Shown here: positions 1-6,253 of the stretch, piece after piece
Layout: each line of letters opens with the position of its first letter
How positions within the stretch are numbered: position 1 is the stretch's first letter
Origin: CAVPRW01 sp046727435 [NCBI: bacterium]
GTDB lineage: Bacteria > Tectomicrobia > Entotheonellia > J063
DNA length: 12,625 nt
Assembly: GCA_046727435.1 (NCBI GenBank)
Contig: JBKPCR010000216.1
Span: forward strand, 1 to 12,625
Direction of reading: 5' to 3'
Translations under genes and position numbers: made by a program
The notes under the pieces: model-generated
What the model saw: only the letters and a program-made list of their open reading frames with translations
Told to the model about the DNA's origin: nothing
Database searches by the model: none

Positions 1-368
1 AGCTCGGATTCTGCCTCCTTGCGGAGAAGAGCCGCACCACCCTTGGCCACCATGACTGGGTCCACAACCAGCTTCTCCACGCCAAGGGTTTGCAGACGCT
101 CGCTGACGGCGCGGATGATCGCAGGATTGGACAACATGCCGGTCTTGACGGCGTCGATCGGGAGATCGCGCATCACGGTGTCGAGCTGAAGGGTAATGAA
201 CTCGGCCGGTAGATCGTGGATTCCGGTGACCTCCAGCGTGTTTTGCGCGGTCACCGAGGTAATCACGGAGGCGCCGTAGACGCCGAGCGCCGCGAACGTC
301 TTGAGGTCCGCTTGAATGCCCGCTCCACCGCCGGAATCGGAACCAGCGATCGTCAAAGCTATCGGCAT
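1..368 (-). CDS. thiD: Hydroxymethylpyrimidine (phosphate) kinase ThiD, 5' part
   Basis: This is the N-terminal ~122 residues of a ThiD-type kinase; the rest runs off the low-coordinate edge. ThiD phosphorylates hydroxymethylpyrimidine and its monophosphate for thiamine synthesis in the cytoplasm. The start of the protein reads MPIALTIAGSDSGGGAGIQ, followed by ADLKTF and GVYGASVITSVTAQNT, the hallmark N-terminus of the PfkB-like ThiD family. A conserved VDPVMVAKGG segment follows near residue 108. The ATG at 368 is preferred because GGAGGA sits 6 nt upstream; an ATG two codons earlier (374) would touch the Shine-Dalgarno directly. It follows the KaiC-like gene by 41 nt and is probably its operon partner. 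A pyridoxal kinase of the same fold is the only realistic alternative. Confidence 0.93.
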   Translation of the reverse strand, partial: MPIALTIAGSDSGGGAGIQADLKTFAALGVYGASVITSVTAQNTLEVTGIHDLPAEFITLQLDTVMRDLPIDAVKTGMLSNPAIIRAVSERLQTLGVEKLVVDPVMVAKGGAALLRKEAESE

Positions 369-409
369 TGTCATTCCTCCACTCACTCCCTAACAGATCA
401 TCCCGAGAG

Positions 410-1144
410 CTAGCGGAATTGGGCGTAACCCATCGGACTCATATGCTTACGTTTGAGCTGGAGCCCTTCATGCGTGATCTCGAACGGCATCCAGTCGACC
501 GGGTGCTCCGTGGCAAACATCTTCATGATCCGCAGCTCACGCCCAGCATCGCCCAGGCGCAGTTCGATAATATTGTCATGGTACTGGCGTAGCATCGCAT
601 CAGCCTGCGGATCTTGCAGGTCGCGACTGACGCAGCGCAACCCATTGATGCCATGCTTCATGGCCCACTCCTTGGACCACTCCAGGGTGCGAATGACCTC
701 TTCAAAGCCGCCCCGGATCAGGTTCAGAGATTCATTGTCCGACACGATTCTGGTCGTCGGCGCGCGGGGAGCTTGTTTGAGCCTCTCCTCATAGAACACC
801 CGTGTCATCTGCGCCGATGGGCGGCCCGCCACATAGGTCACCTGCGGATCACAAGGCGTGCTGTATCGGGGAAAGAGCTGACGAAAGCGGATTTGCTGCG
901 CCTTCTCGAAGGGATCGATGTCCCAGCCGAACGATCGGAAGTAGGTACGCAGGTTTTCGACAGGCTGGTCGGTGACTTCATAGATACACGCTTCACCCGC
1001 GCACAAGCCCTGCCAGGTGAATTCCATGCCGATGATCGTCTTCCCGGTACCGTTTTCTCCGTAGATGAGCGTCCAGGTGCCGCATGGCAAGCCTCCAGCG
1101 ATAAGCTCATCCAGTCCTTTTATGCCGCTCGGCGTTCGCTCCAT
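410..1144 (-). CDS. KaiC-like RecA-superfamily ATPase, single domain
   Basis: A 244-residue single-domain KaiC/RadA-like P-loop ATPase, role unknown. It opens with the family's standard MERTPSGIKGLDELIAGGLP, followed by a Walker A box GENGTGKT (residues 29-36). A Walker B-like segment RIVSDNESL (132-140) keeps an Asp but is less hydrophobic than usual. The SFGWD segment (71-75) is also typical of KaiC. In the region that normally holds the catalytic Glu pair (FEETP in KaiC), this protein reads VTDQP, so at least one Glu appears lost; that is my alignment by eye. The start at 1144 has GAGGAGG just upstream and lies 7 nt after the nuoI stop; a TTG at 1198 would overlap nuoI. Its place between nuoI and thiD suggests co-transcription, not function. 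A signalling or regulatory ATPase is possible. Confidence 0.85.
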   Translation of the reverse strand: MERTPSGIKGLDELIAGGLPCGTWTLIYGENGTGKTIIGMEFTWQGLCAGEACIYEVTDQPVENLRTYFRSFGWDIDPFEKAQQIRFRQLFPRYSTPCDPQVTYVAGRPSAQMTRVFYEERLKQAPRAPTTRIVSDNESLNLIRGGFEEVIRTLEWSKEWAMKHGINGLRCVSRDLQDPQADAMLRQYHDNIIELRLGDAGRELRIMKMFATEHPVDWMPFEITHEGLQLKRKHMSPMGYAQFR

Positions 1145-1151
1145 AGCCTCC

Positions 1152-1640
1152 TCACTTATGTGCCCATTTCTGGATGGTGTCAAAGCGAACGCCGCCAAGC
1201 TGGTACAGCTTTTCTTTGTTAAAAATCATCTCCTCACGGCTATACCCGGCCAGCTCGAAGTGCTTGGTTAGGAAGATGGCCTCCTCTGGACAGACATCTT
1301 CGCAAAAGCCACAATAGATGCATCGCAGCATATCGATATCGAAGGCGACCGGATATTTCTCGACGTTACTGCCATTGAGTTCTCCCCCAACGATGGTAAT
1401 GGCTTGCGGTGGGCAGATCTCCTGGCAAAGAAAGCAGGCCACGCACTTTTCTCGGCCGTTTTGGTCCGTGACCAGGGCCGGGGCCCCTCGGTAGTTGGGG
1501 GGAAGTTCCCAGCGCTGCTCGGGGTATTCCATGGTCACCTTCGGTCGGAATAGGTGACTGAACGTCAGCTTAAGGCCGCGGAGGATTTCGGGAATATACA
1601 ACCGCTCGGCCAACGTGAGGTTTCCCTGCTGATCAGCCAT
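1152..1640 (-). CDS. nuoI: NADH-quinone oxidoreductase subunit I (NuoI-like 2x[4Fe-4S] protein)
   Basis: About 162 residues, normal for NuoI, the peripheral-arm subunit of complex I that carries clusters N6a and N6b toward the quinone site. An N-terminal amphipathic stretch (LTLAERLYIPEILRGLKLTF) and the family motif KVTMEYPEQ...LPPNYRGAP lead into two ferredoxin motifs, CVACFLCQEICP and CIYCGFCEDVCP, then the NuoI-type tail FELAGYSREEMIFNKEKL. I chose the ATG at 1640 because AAGGAGAA lies about 9 nt upstream. An ATG at 1700 overlaps the cytochrome stop as TGATG and would add 20 residues that do not look like NuoI, but it cannot be excluded. No other complex I gene is adjacent; the fused nuoBD lies about 9 kb upstream. 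A NuoI paralogue serving another ferredoxin-linked complex is the alternative. Confidence 0.9.
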   Translation of the reverse strand: MADQQGNLTLAERLYIPEILRGLKLTFSHLFRPKVTMEYPEQRWELPPNYRGAPALVTDQNGREKCVACFLCQEICPPQAITIVGGELNGSNVEKYPVAFDIDMLRCIYCGFCEDVCPEEAIFLTKHFELAGYSREEMIFNKEKLYQLGGVRFDTIQKWAHK

Positions 1641-1699
1641 CGTCCACGGTTCTCCTTGTGAGACGTCTGACGGTAACGGTGTTGCTCCACTCGCCACCA

Positions 1700-1942
1700 T
1701 CACCGCGCCATATGGCACAGCGAACAGCGCCCCCAGTCGCGATGTGGCATCAGCGGGGCATTGACGCCTTGCAGATGACAGGCGATACAGGCTTTACGGC
1801 TGAGGTCGCCTTGGTGTTGAGGAATGGCAGAAAGCGCCGGAGCAGCATGCCAAAACGCCCATAGGAATCCGACGAACATGAGTCCACCGCAAACCAGGAG
1901 AATGATCCAGAAAATCCGCCGGCTGGCAGCTTCACTCGGCAT
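1700..1942 (-). CDS. Small membrane-anchored diheme cytochrome c
   Basis: An 80-residue protein with one N-terminal membrane segment (about residues 10-30, FWIILLVCGGLMFVGFLWAF) and two CxxCH heme c sites near the C-terminus, CIACH (52-56) and CSLCH (73-77). The segment probably acts as an uncleaved anchor placing the hemes on the outer face of the cytoplasmic membrane. The second heme site is four residues from the end, so this is a minimal electron-carrier module and not a full class I cytochrome. The C-terminal spacing recalls NapB/NapC-type diheme fragments, but I do not recognise a named family. ATG 1942 was chosen because it is the only ATG before the anchor; its Shine-Dalgarno is weak (AGGTGG), and a TTG at 2014 is an unlikely alternative. 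The stop codon overlaps a possible nuoI ATG, and 59 nt separate it from the preferred nuoI start. Confidence 0.75.
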   Translation of the reverse strand: MPSEAASRRIFWIILLVCGGLMFVGFLWAFWHAAPALSAIPQHQGDLSRKACIACHLQGVNAPLMPHRDWGRCSLCHMAR

Positions 1943-1985
1943 CGGATTAAGGCCACCTGTGGATGATACAGCTGCCGGTGTGAGG

Positions 1986-2014
1986 CTTATAATGCGGAGT
2001 ACGGTCGAGCCCAA
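1986..2014 (-). promoter_or_regulatory. Candidate sigma70-type promoter for cytochrome-nuoI-kaiC-thiD
   Basis: On the minus strand a TTGGGC box (2009-2014) and a TATAAG box (1986-1991) are separated by 17 nt, which would place transcription start about 37-40 nt upstream of the cytochrome ATG at 1942. It lies just after the hairpin at 2114-2145, so a new unit starting here is sensible. The -35 box matches consensus at only three of six positions, so this is a candidate only. Apart from this and the hairpin, I see nothing else in the 1943-2184 gap. Confidence 0.4.
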
Positions 2015-2113
2015 TATTCCGGCGGCTCAGGTTCGGGCAACAGGTCGCAGACAGAGCGCGATCACACCAACTGTAGGTAACCTAACACATGTCTCAGGCT
2101 ATGTAAAGGAAAG

Positions 2114-2145
2114 GCAGGCCCTGCGATCTAATGTACAGGGCCTGC
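2114..2145 (-). terminator. Probable intrinsic terminator after the DUF1858 gene
   Basis: A perfect 10-bp inverted repeat, GCAGGCCCTG (2114-2123) and CAGGGCCTGC (2136-2145), with a 12-nt loop. Read on the minus strand it lies about 40 nt after the stop of the DUF1858-type gene and is followed by the pyrimidine-rich run CCTTTCCTTTACAT. The T-tract is interrupted, so termination may be partial. Confidence 0.6.
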
Positions 2146-2184
2146 ATAAGGCATGCGGTGAGCCCACCGCGGCACTCCTCACCG

Positions 2185-2649
2185 CTAGAACTCGGAGAGT
2201 TGCAGGAGGCTACCATGCTGCGGTGTGGGCGGAACCAACTCTTGCCCGTTGCTGAGCGCGGTGAGGGCGACCATCAGACGATCGAGGTCGACGCCATAGC
2301 TCATCGCCGCCTGCTCGATAGTGTGCTCTTCATTAACGGCGCAGGAACTGCAGCCCCCCAGGTGGAATTGGGCTAAGACGGCGCGGATACGGGGATCGAG
2401 AGCGATGGCGTCAGCGATTTTCATGGATGGTTCAAAGAAAGAGCCACCCGACTGCTGCCGCATCAAGCTTCGGAGGGCTTGCAGCTCCTTCTGCATGGTG
2501 CTTTCCAGTTCATTCAGCCGGGCCTGTGCCAGATAGAGACGGCGCTGCGCATCGCGCAGCACATCTCGCAAAAACCGCTGCCTGAAGAAAGTTATAGCGG
2601 CGATGCCCAGCGCGACACAAGCTATTAGCGCGATCAGCACGGTGATCAT
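2185..2649 (-). CDS. Membrane-anchored coiled-coil protein with DUF1858-type redox-disulfide domain
   Basis: A 154-residue protein in three parts. Residues 2-22 form a hydrophobic membrane anchor, residues about 29-66 are a charged heptad-like helix (QRRLYLAQARLNELESTMQK), and residues about 75-135 form a compact domain starting MKIADAIALDP with a GGCSSC pair (C100, C103). The last domain matches my recollection of the DUF1858 / hybrid-cluster-protein-associated redox disulfide domain, where a CxxC follows a helix and the sequence continues EEHTIEQAAMSYGVDLDRL. This is usually a stand-alone ~65-residue protein, so the anchor and coiled coil are additions. ATG 2649 has GGAGAG 5 nt upstream. 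It starts 20 nt after the pafA stop, so co-transcription and probably functional contact with the pafA/HdrD-like group are likely. Its partner is unknown. Confidence 0.8.
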   Translation of the reverse strand: MITVLIALIACVALGIAAITFFRQRFLRDVLRDAQRRLYLAQARLNELESTMQKELQALRSLMRQQSGGSFFEPSMKIADAIALDPRIRAVLAQFHLGGCSSCAVNEEHTIEQAAMSYGVDLDRLMVALTALSNGQELVPPTPQHGSLLQLSEF

Positions 2650-2669
2650 GGCCTCTCTCCAGGACCGTT

Positions 2670-4082
2670 TTAGTCTTTATTACCCGATAGCTCCCACAGA
2701 ATCACACCCGGTGAAAACTGGCTACGTTGCAGGCGCTGTTTAAGCAGCAACACCTTCTCGCTTTCCGTCTGGAAGGGATCGTTGAACCGAACCCAGAAGT
2801 TCATCAAATGCCCAAACCGAATGTAGTTCCAATCGAGGTCGTAATGGATCTTCTGTTCCTTCGCCAGTTTGATGAGCTCCCCGCGCAGCTTCGCACGAGT
2901 GTTGGGCGGCGGGCACAAAGTCGCTTTCATCACCTCATCATCGGTGACGATGCGGGCGATATTGCCTTGCCGCGCCAGGAGATAATAGAGGCCTCGCTTG
3001 ACGTGGATGTCGTGATATTGCAGGTCGAGCATCAGGATCTTGTCGGTGGCTGCCTCGATGCCGCGTCGCTGCAAGTACTGTCCGAACCAATAGCGCTTGA
3101 TCACCCAGTCGATTTCCCGCCGCAGCAGCATGGGATCAGTTTCGAGGCACTCCAGCACATGTTCCCATTTGCGCAAGATGTCTTGCGTTTCCTCATCGGC
3201 CTCATGCACCGAAAAGTAGGTTTGCGCCAGGTGCAAATATTCACGCTGGATCTGCAACGCCGTCATGCTGCGCCCATCACTCAACGTGAGAGGGACCGAC
3301 ACGTCGGGATTCTGCGAGATCTCCTGCAGGGCGCGAATCGGCTCTTTGAGGGAAAAATCCTTGGTGATGAAATTTGCCTCAATCATTTCGAGCACCACGG
3401 CGGTCGTACCCATTTTCAGCAAGGTGGTATATTCTGACATGTTGGAGTCGGCAAAGGTGATATGCAAGCGCCGGTAGCGCTCTTTATCGGCGTGCGGTTC
3501 ATCGCGCAGGTTAATGATACCGCGTTCGTTGGTGGTCGTGCCAGACAGCTCCTGGCGGATGTATGGCGCGCGCTGGGAGAGGTGGAATGAGATACCATTC
3601 TTGTCCCGCACGTACCGCCCCGCGCCGCAGAAGATTTGTCGGGTCACCAGGAAGGGGATCAACTGCTCAGCCAGTTGATAGAAATCAACCGATCGGCTGA
3701 CCAAGTAATTTTCGTGACAACCGTACGAATTGCCGACGGAGTCCGTATTGTTTTTGTAGATATACAGGCTTCCAACTAGCCCTTCCTCGCGAAGCTTCAC
3801 CTCCGTGCAGCTCAACAAGCCCTCGAGGATCCGCTCCCCTGCCTTGTCATAGGCCACGACATCGTGTGGACTAGCGCATTCAGGGGTGGCGTATTCGGGA
3901 TGTGAGCCAGTGTCGAGATAAAAGCGCGCGCCATTTTCGAGGAAAGCGTTGAGATGGCCCTCGACCGTGGCCAACTCTTCGAACAGATAACGAACCGCCT
4001 TTTCGGTGGACGAGGTGCGTGCTCCTTGACTTGAGTAAATGATGCCGTATTCGTTCTCTAATCCATAAATGCGTCGCTTCAT
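2670..4082 (-). CDS. pafA: Pup-protein ligase PafA
   Basis: A 470-residue PafA, which uses ATP to join the C-terminal Glu of Pup to substrate lysines, marking proteins for the bacterial proteasome. From memory it aligns along its length with mycobacterial PafA: RRIYGLENEYG at the N-terminus (Glu9 in the nucleotide-binding strand), NGARFYLDTGSHPEYATPEC (Asp57 at the catalytic-base position), KNNTDSVGNSYGCHENYL, LVTRQIFCGAG, NLRDEPHADKERYRRLH, DSNMSEYTTLLKMGT, and EIDWVIKRYWF. The insertion loop that marks the depupylase Dop is absent, which favours PafA. ATG 4082 matches the family N-terminus; a GTG at 4136 would add an Arg-rich extension. The AGGAG upstream lies in a small hairpin. No Pup, Dop, Mpa/ARC ATPase or proteasome subunit gene is in the window. 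It follows the HdrD-like gene by 87 nt. Confidence 0.96.
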   Translation of the reverse strand: MKRRIYGLENEYGIIYSSQGARTSSTEKAVRYLFEELATVEGHLNAFLENGARFYLDTGSHPEYATPECASPHDVVAYDKAGERILEGLLSCTEVKLREEGLVGSLYIYKNNTDSVGNSYGCHENYLVSRSVDFYQLAEQLIPFLVTRQIFCGAGRYVRDKNGISFHLSQRAPYIRQELSGTTTNERGIINLRDEPHADKERYRRLHITFADSNMSEYTTLLKMGTTAVVLEMIEANFITKDFSLKEPIRALQEISQNPDVSVPLTLSDGRSMTALQIQREYLHLAQTYFSVHEADEETQDILRKWEHVLECLETDPMLLRREIDWVIKRYWFGQYLQRRGIEAATDKILMLDLQYHDIHVKRGLYYLLARQGNIARIVTDDEVMKATLCPPPNTRAKLRGELIKLAKEQKIHYDLDWNYIRFGHLMNFWVRFNDPFQTESEKVLLLKQRLQRSQFSPGVILWELSGNKD

Positions 4083-4083
4083 C

Positions 4084-4097
4084 GGAGCAACAGCTCC
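4084..4097 (-). promoter_or_regulatory. Small hairpin covering the pafA Shine-Dalgarno
   Basis: On the minus strand GGAGC (4093-4097) pairs with GCTCC (4084-4088) over a 4-nt loop, ending one nt before the pafA ATG. The GGAG is the only good ribosome-binding sequence for this start, so the 5-bp stem could lower translation. With only 5 bp it may be accidental. Confidence 0.3.
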
Positions 4098-4169
4098 TCT
4101 TGCCGCACGTCCTGATCGTTTCCCCGTCGCCCCCACACACGCGGGAGCGATGAAGAGCGCTAGCGTGCG

Positions 4170-6191
4170 TTACAGGGCCTTGGCAACGATCTCGGCGAGA
4201 TCCTGCACGGCCAAGGATTCCTCAACATGGACCCCGCGAATGCCGTCCTCAAACATCTGGAGGCAGAAGGGGCATGCACTTCCGATCACGTCTGCTTTCG
4301 TGCGCACGGCCTCCTCAGTCCGCATAAAATTGACTTTGCGCGGACTGTTCTCATCCATCCAGGCGTGACCACCGCCTGCACCACAGCATAATCCCCGTTC
4401 ACGATTATGCTCCATTTCCACCGTTTTCACACCTGGAATCTGCTGCAGGATATCGCGTGGTGCTTGGTAGATGCCGTTATGCCGCCCCAGATAGCACGAG
4501 TCGTGGTAGGTGATGGTTTGTGTGATCGGCTGCGTCAGCTTCAGTTTCCCTTCCCGCAAGAGGCATTCGACGAATTGGGTGTGGTGGATCACTTCAAAAG
4601 TGCCGCCGAATTGGGGGTATTCATTGAGTAACGTATTAAAGCAGTGGGGGCATTGGGTCAAGATTTTTTTTACACCATACTGCTGCAGCGTCTCGATGTT
4701 GCGCTGGGCCAACATCTGAAACAAGTACTCGTTGCCCAATCGCCGGGCGGGGTCGCCTGTGCATACCTCTTCTTCTCCCAAGACGGCGAAATCGACCCCC
4801 GCCGCTTTCAGGATCGTTGCCATGGCCTGCGTCACCTTAATGTTGCGGTCCATCAGCGCTCCGGTGCAACCCACCCAGAAGACGTACTCCGCCCCACCCT
4901 TCTCCGACAGCACAGGGATGTCGAGGCCTTCCATCCAATTCGTACGCGTGTAGGGCGTGCCACGCCAGGGATGGGAGCGTTGTTCCATACTGCGCAGCGT
5001 TTGCTCGACCGTCTCTGGCATACGGGCCTCATTCATCACCAGGTGACGCCGCATATCGACTATGGTATCTATGTGCTCGATCATCACGGGGCATTCCTGT
5101 ACACAGGCGCCACAAGTGGTGCAGGCCCACAAGGTTTCATCCTTGATTACCGCCCCCACCATTGGGCGTGCCTCTACCCCATTCCCACCAGTGCCGGCGA
5201 CGGGTGTTGCTGCCAGCTCATGCATATAGTTGCGAAGGTCTAAAATGACCTGTTTTGGCGACAATGGCTTGCCACTGTTATAGGCCGGGCATTGAGCCTG
5301 GCAGCGGCCGCAAGCTGTACAGGCATCGAGATCGAGGAGCTGCTTCCAGGTAAAATCCTGCAGCTTTGCTGCCCCGAAGCTTTCCGCCTCTTCAAAGTTG
5401 GGAATCGGCTCGAGCACCCCTTTGGGTTTGAGGTCCGACAGGAAGGCGTTGATTGGAGCCGAGATCATGTGAAACAACTTCGCCGAATAGGGGATATACG
5501 CCAGAAAGCCAAAGATCAACACCATATGGAACCACCACCAGAAGCGATGCCAGCTCAGAAATGTCTCCTGAGTAAATCCCACCGTGGCGGCGAGCTTGGC
5601 GATCACCAACCCACCGGGCGACCACACCGCCCAGCCGGGATGTTGAGCGAGCTCTGTGGCGCCGATGCGCATGCCTTCGACTAGAAAGCCGGTGAAGAAG
5701 ACGATAAACAGGATGAGCAACGCCAAGCCGTCATCTGGCGTGTCGGTGAGGCGCTCCACCTTGCGCAGGTAGCGGCGTTCCGCCGCCATGATGAGGCCGA
5801 TGATGCCCAGCACTCCGAAAATATCGAGCACCAGGCTATAATACAGGTAAAAATCACCCCACAGGAACACGCGGCCGAGGTCCACCTGCAGGGCGATCAG
5901 CGCTGTGCCAATGAATTCCATCACAAAGGCTGAGAAAATAAACAGATGCATCAGTCCGGGGTAGGCATCTTTAATCAAGCGCTGATGGCCAAGGCCATGC
6001 CCAAAGAGAGCCTTGACGCGGTCCCAAGGGTGATCCAGCCGTAAGGTTGGTTTGCCTTGTCGCCACAGGCGGTAATGCCGGTAGCAGCCCCATCCGAACG
6101 CGACCACCATGGCCACCGCAAAAATATACACCAACCAGCCGTAGGCAATATTACCGAAGATGACTCGTGTGGGCTCACCACTGGGAATCAT
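4170..6191 (-). CDS. Membrane-bound HdrD/FadF-like iron-sulfur oxidoreductase (ETF:quinone oxidoreductase type)
   Basis: A 673-residue fusion. Residues 1-245 hold five or six hydrophobic segments (about 14-35, 79-101, 115-136, 155-172, 215-238, one weaker) of the NarI/DsrM-like cytochrome b type. Two [4Fe-4S] motifs follow, CTACGRCQAQCP (C291-C301) and CTTCGACVQECP (C357-C367). Two CCG domains come last: the second is canonical (C566, C602-C603, C640, C643), and the first has EEVCTGDPARR (C477-Thr478) where a CC pair is usual. This order is known for the FadF/EtfQO-type membrane oxidoreductases thought to pass electrons between electron-transferring flavoprotein and (mena)quinone; the CTGDPARR variant is, as I recall, normal there. 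No etfAB is nearby, so the electron partner is open. ATG 6191 has a GGGGGGA about 9 nt upstream; a GTG at 6221 is less likely. It follows leuC by 62 nt. Confidence 0.88.
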   Translation of the reverse strand: MIPSGEPTRVIFGNIAYGWLVYIFAVAMVVAFGWGCYRHYRLWRQGKPTLRLDHPWDRVKALFGHGLGHQRLIKDAYPGLMHLFIFSAFVMEFIGTALIALQVDLGRVFLWGDFYLYYSLVLDIFGVLGIIGLIMAAERRYLRKVERLTDTPDDGLALLILFIVFFTGFLVEGMRIGATELAQHPGWAVWSPGGLVIAKLAATVGFTQETFLSWHRFWWWFHMVLIFGFLAYIPYSAKLFHMISAPINAFLSDLKPKGVLEPIPNFEEAESFGAAKLQDFTWKQLLDLDACTACGRCQAQCPAYNSGKPLSPKQVILDLRNYMHELAATPVAGTGGNGVEARPMVGAVIKDETLWACTTCGACVQECPVMIEHIDTIVDMRRHLVMNEARMPETVEQTLRSMEQRSHPWRGTPYTRTNWMEGLDIPVLSEKGGAEYVFWVGCTGALMDRNIKVTQAMATILKAAGVDFAVLGEEEVCTGDPARRLGNEYLFQMLAQRNIETLQQYGVKKILTQCPHCFNTLLNEYPQFGGTFEVIHHTQFVECLLREGKLKLTQPITQTITYHDSCYLGRHNGIYQAPRDILQQIPGVKTVEMEHNRERGLCCGAGGGHAWMDENSPRKVNFMRTEEAVRTKADVIGSACPFCLQMFEDGIRGVHVEESLAVQDLAEIVAKAL

Positions 6192-6253
6192 GCGTAAGCA
6201 TCCCCCCTCGAGACCGGGCACTTGTGACGCGACACCGCCCCCAGGCCATCGGC

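Noticed and set aside
614-1222. Plus-strand ORF of 202 codons opposite the KaiC-like gene
   Set aside because: Antisense shadow without motifs; the minus strand carries Walker A and ferredoxin signatures here.
2727-3437. Plus-strand ORF of 236 codons inside pafA
   Set aside because: Antisense to the well-conserved PafA; open only because of the base composition of the opposite strand.
4644-5243. Plus-strand ORF of 199 codons opposite the HdrD-like gene
   Set aside because: Opposite the CCG and ferredoxin regions, which are unmistakable on the minus strand.
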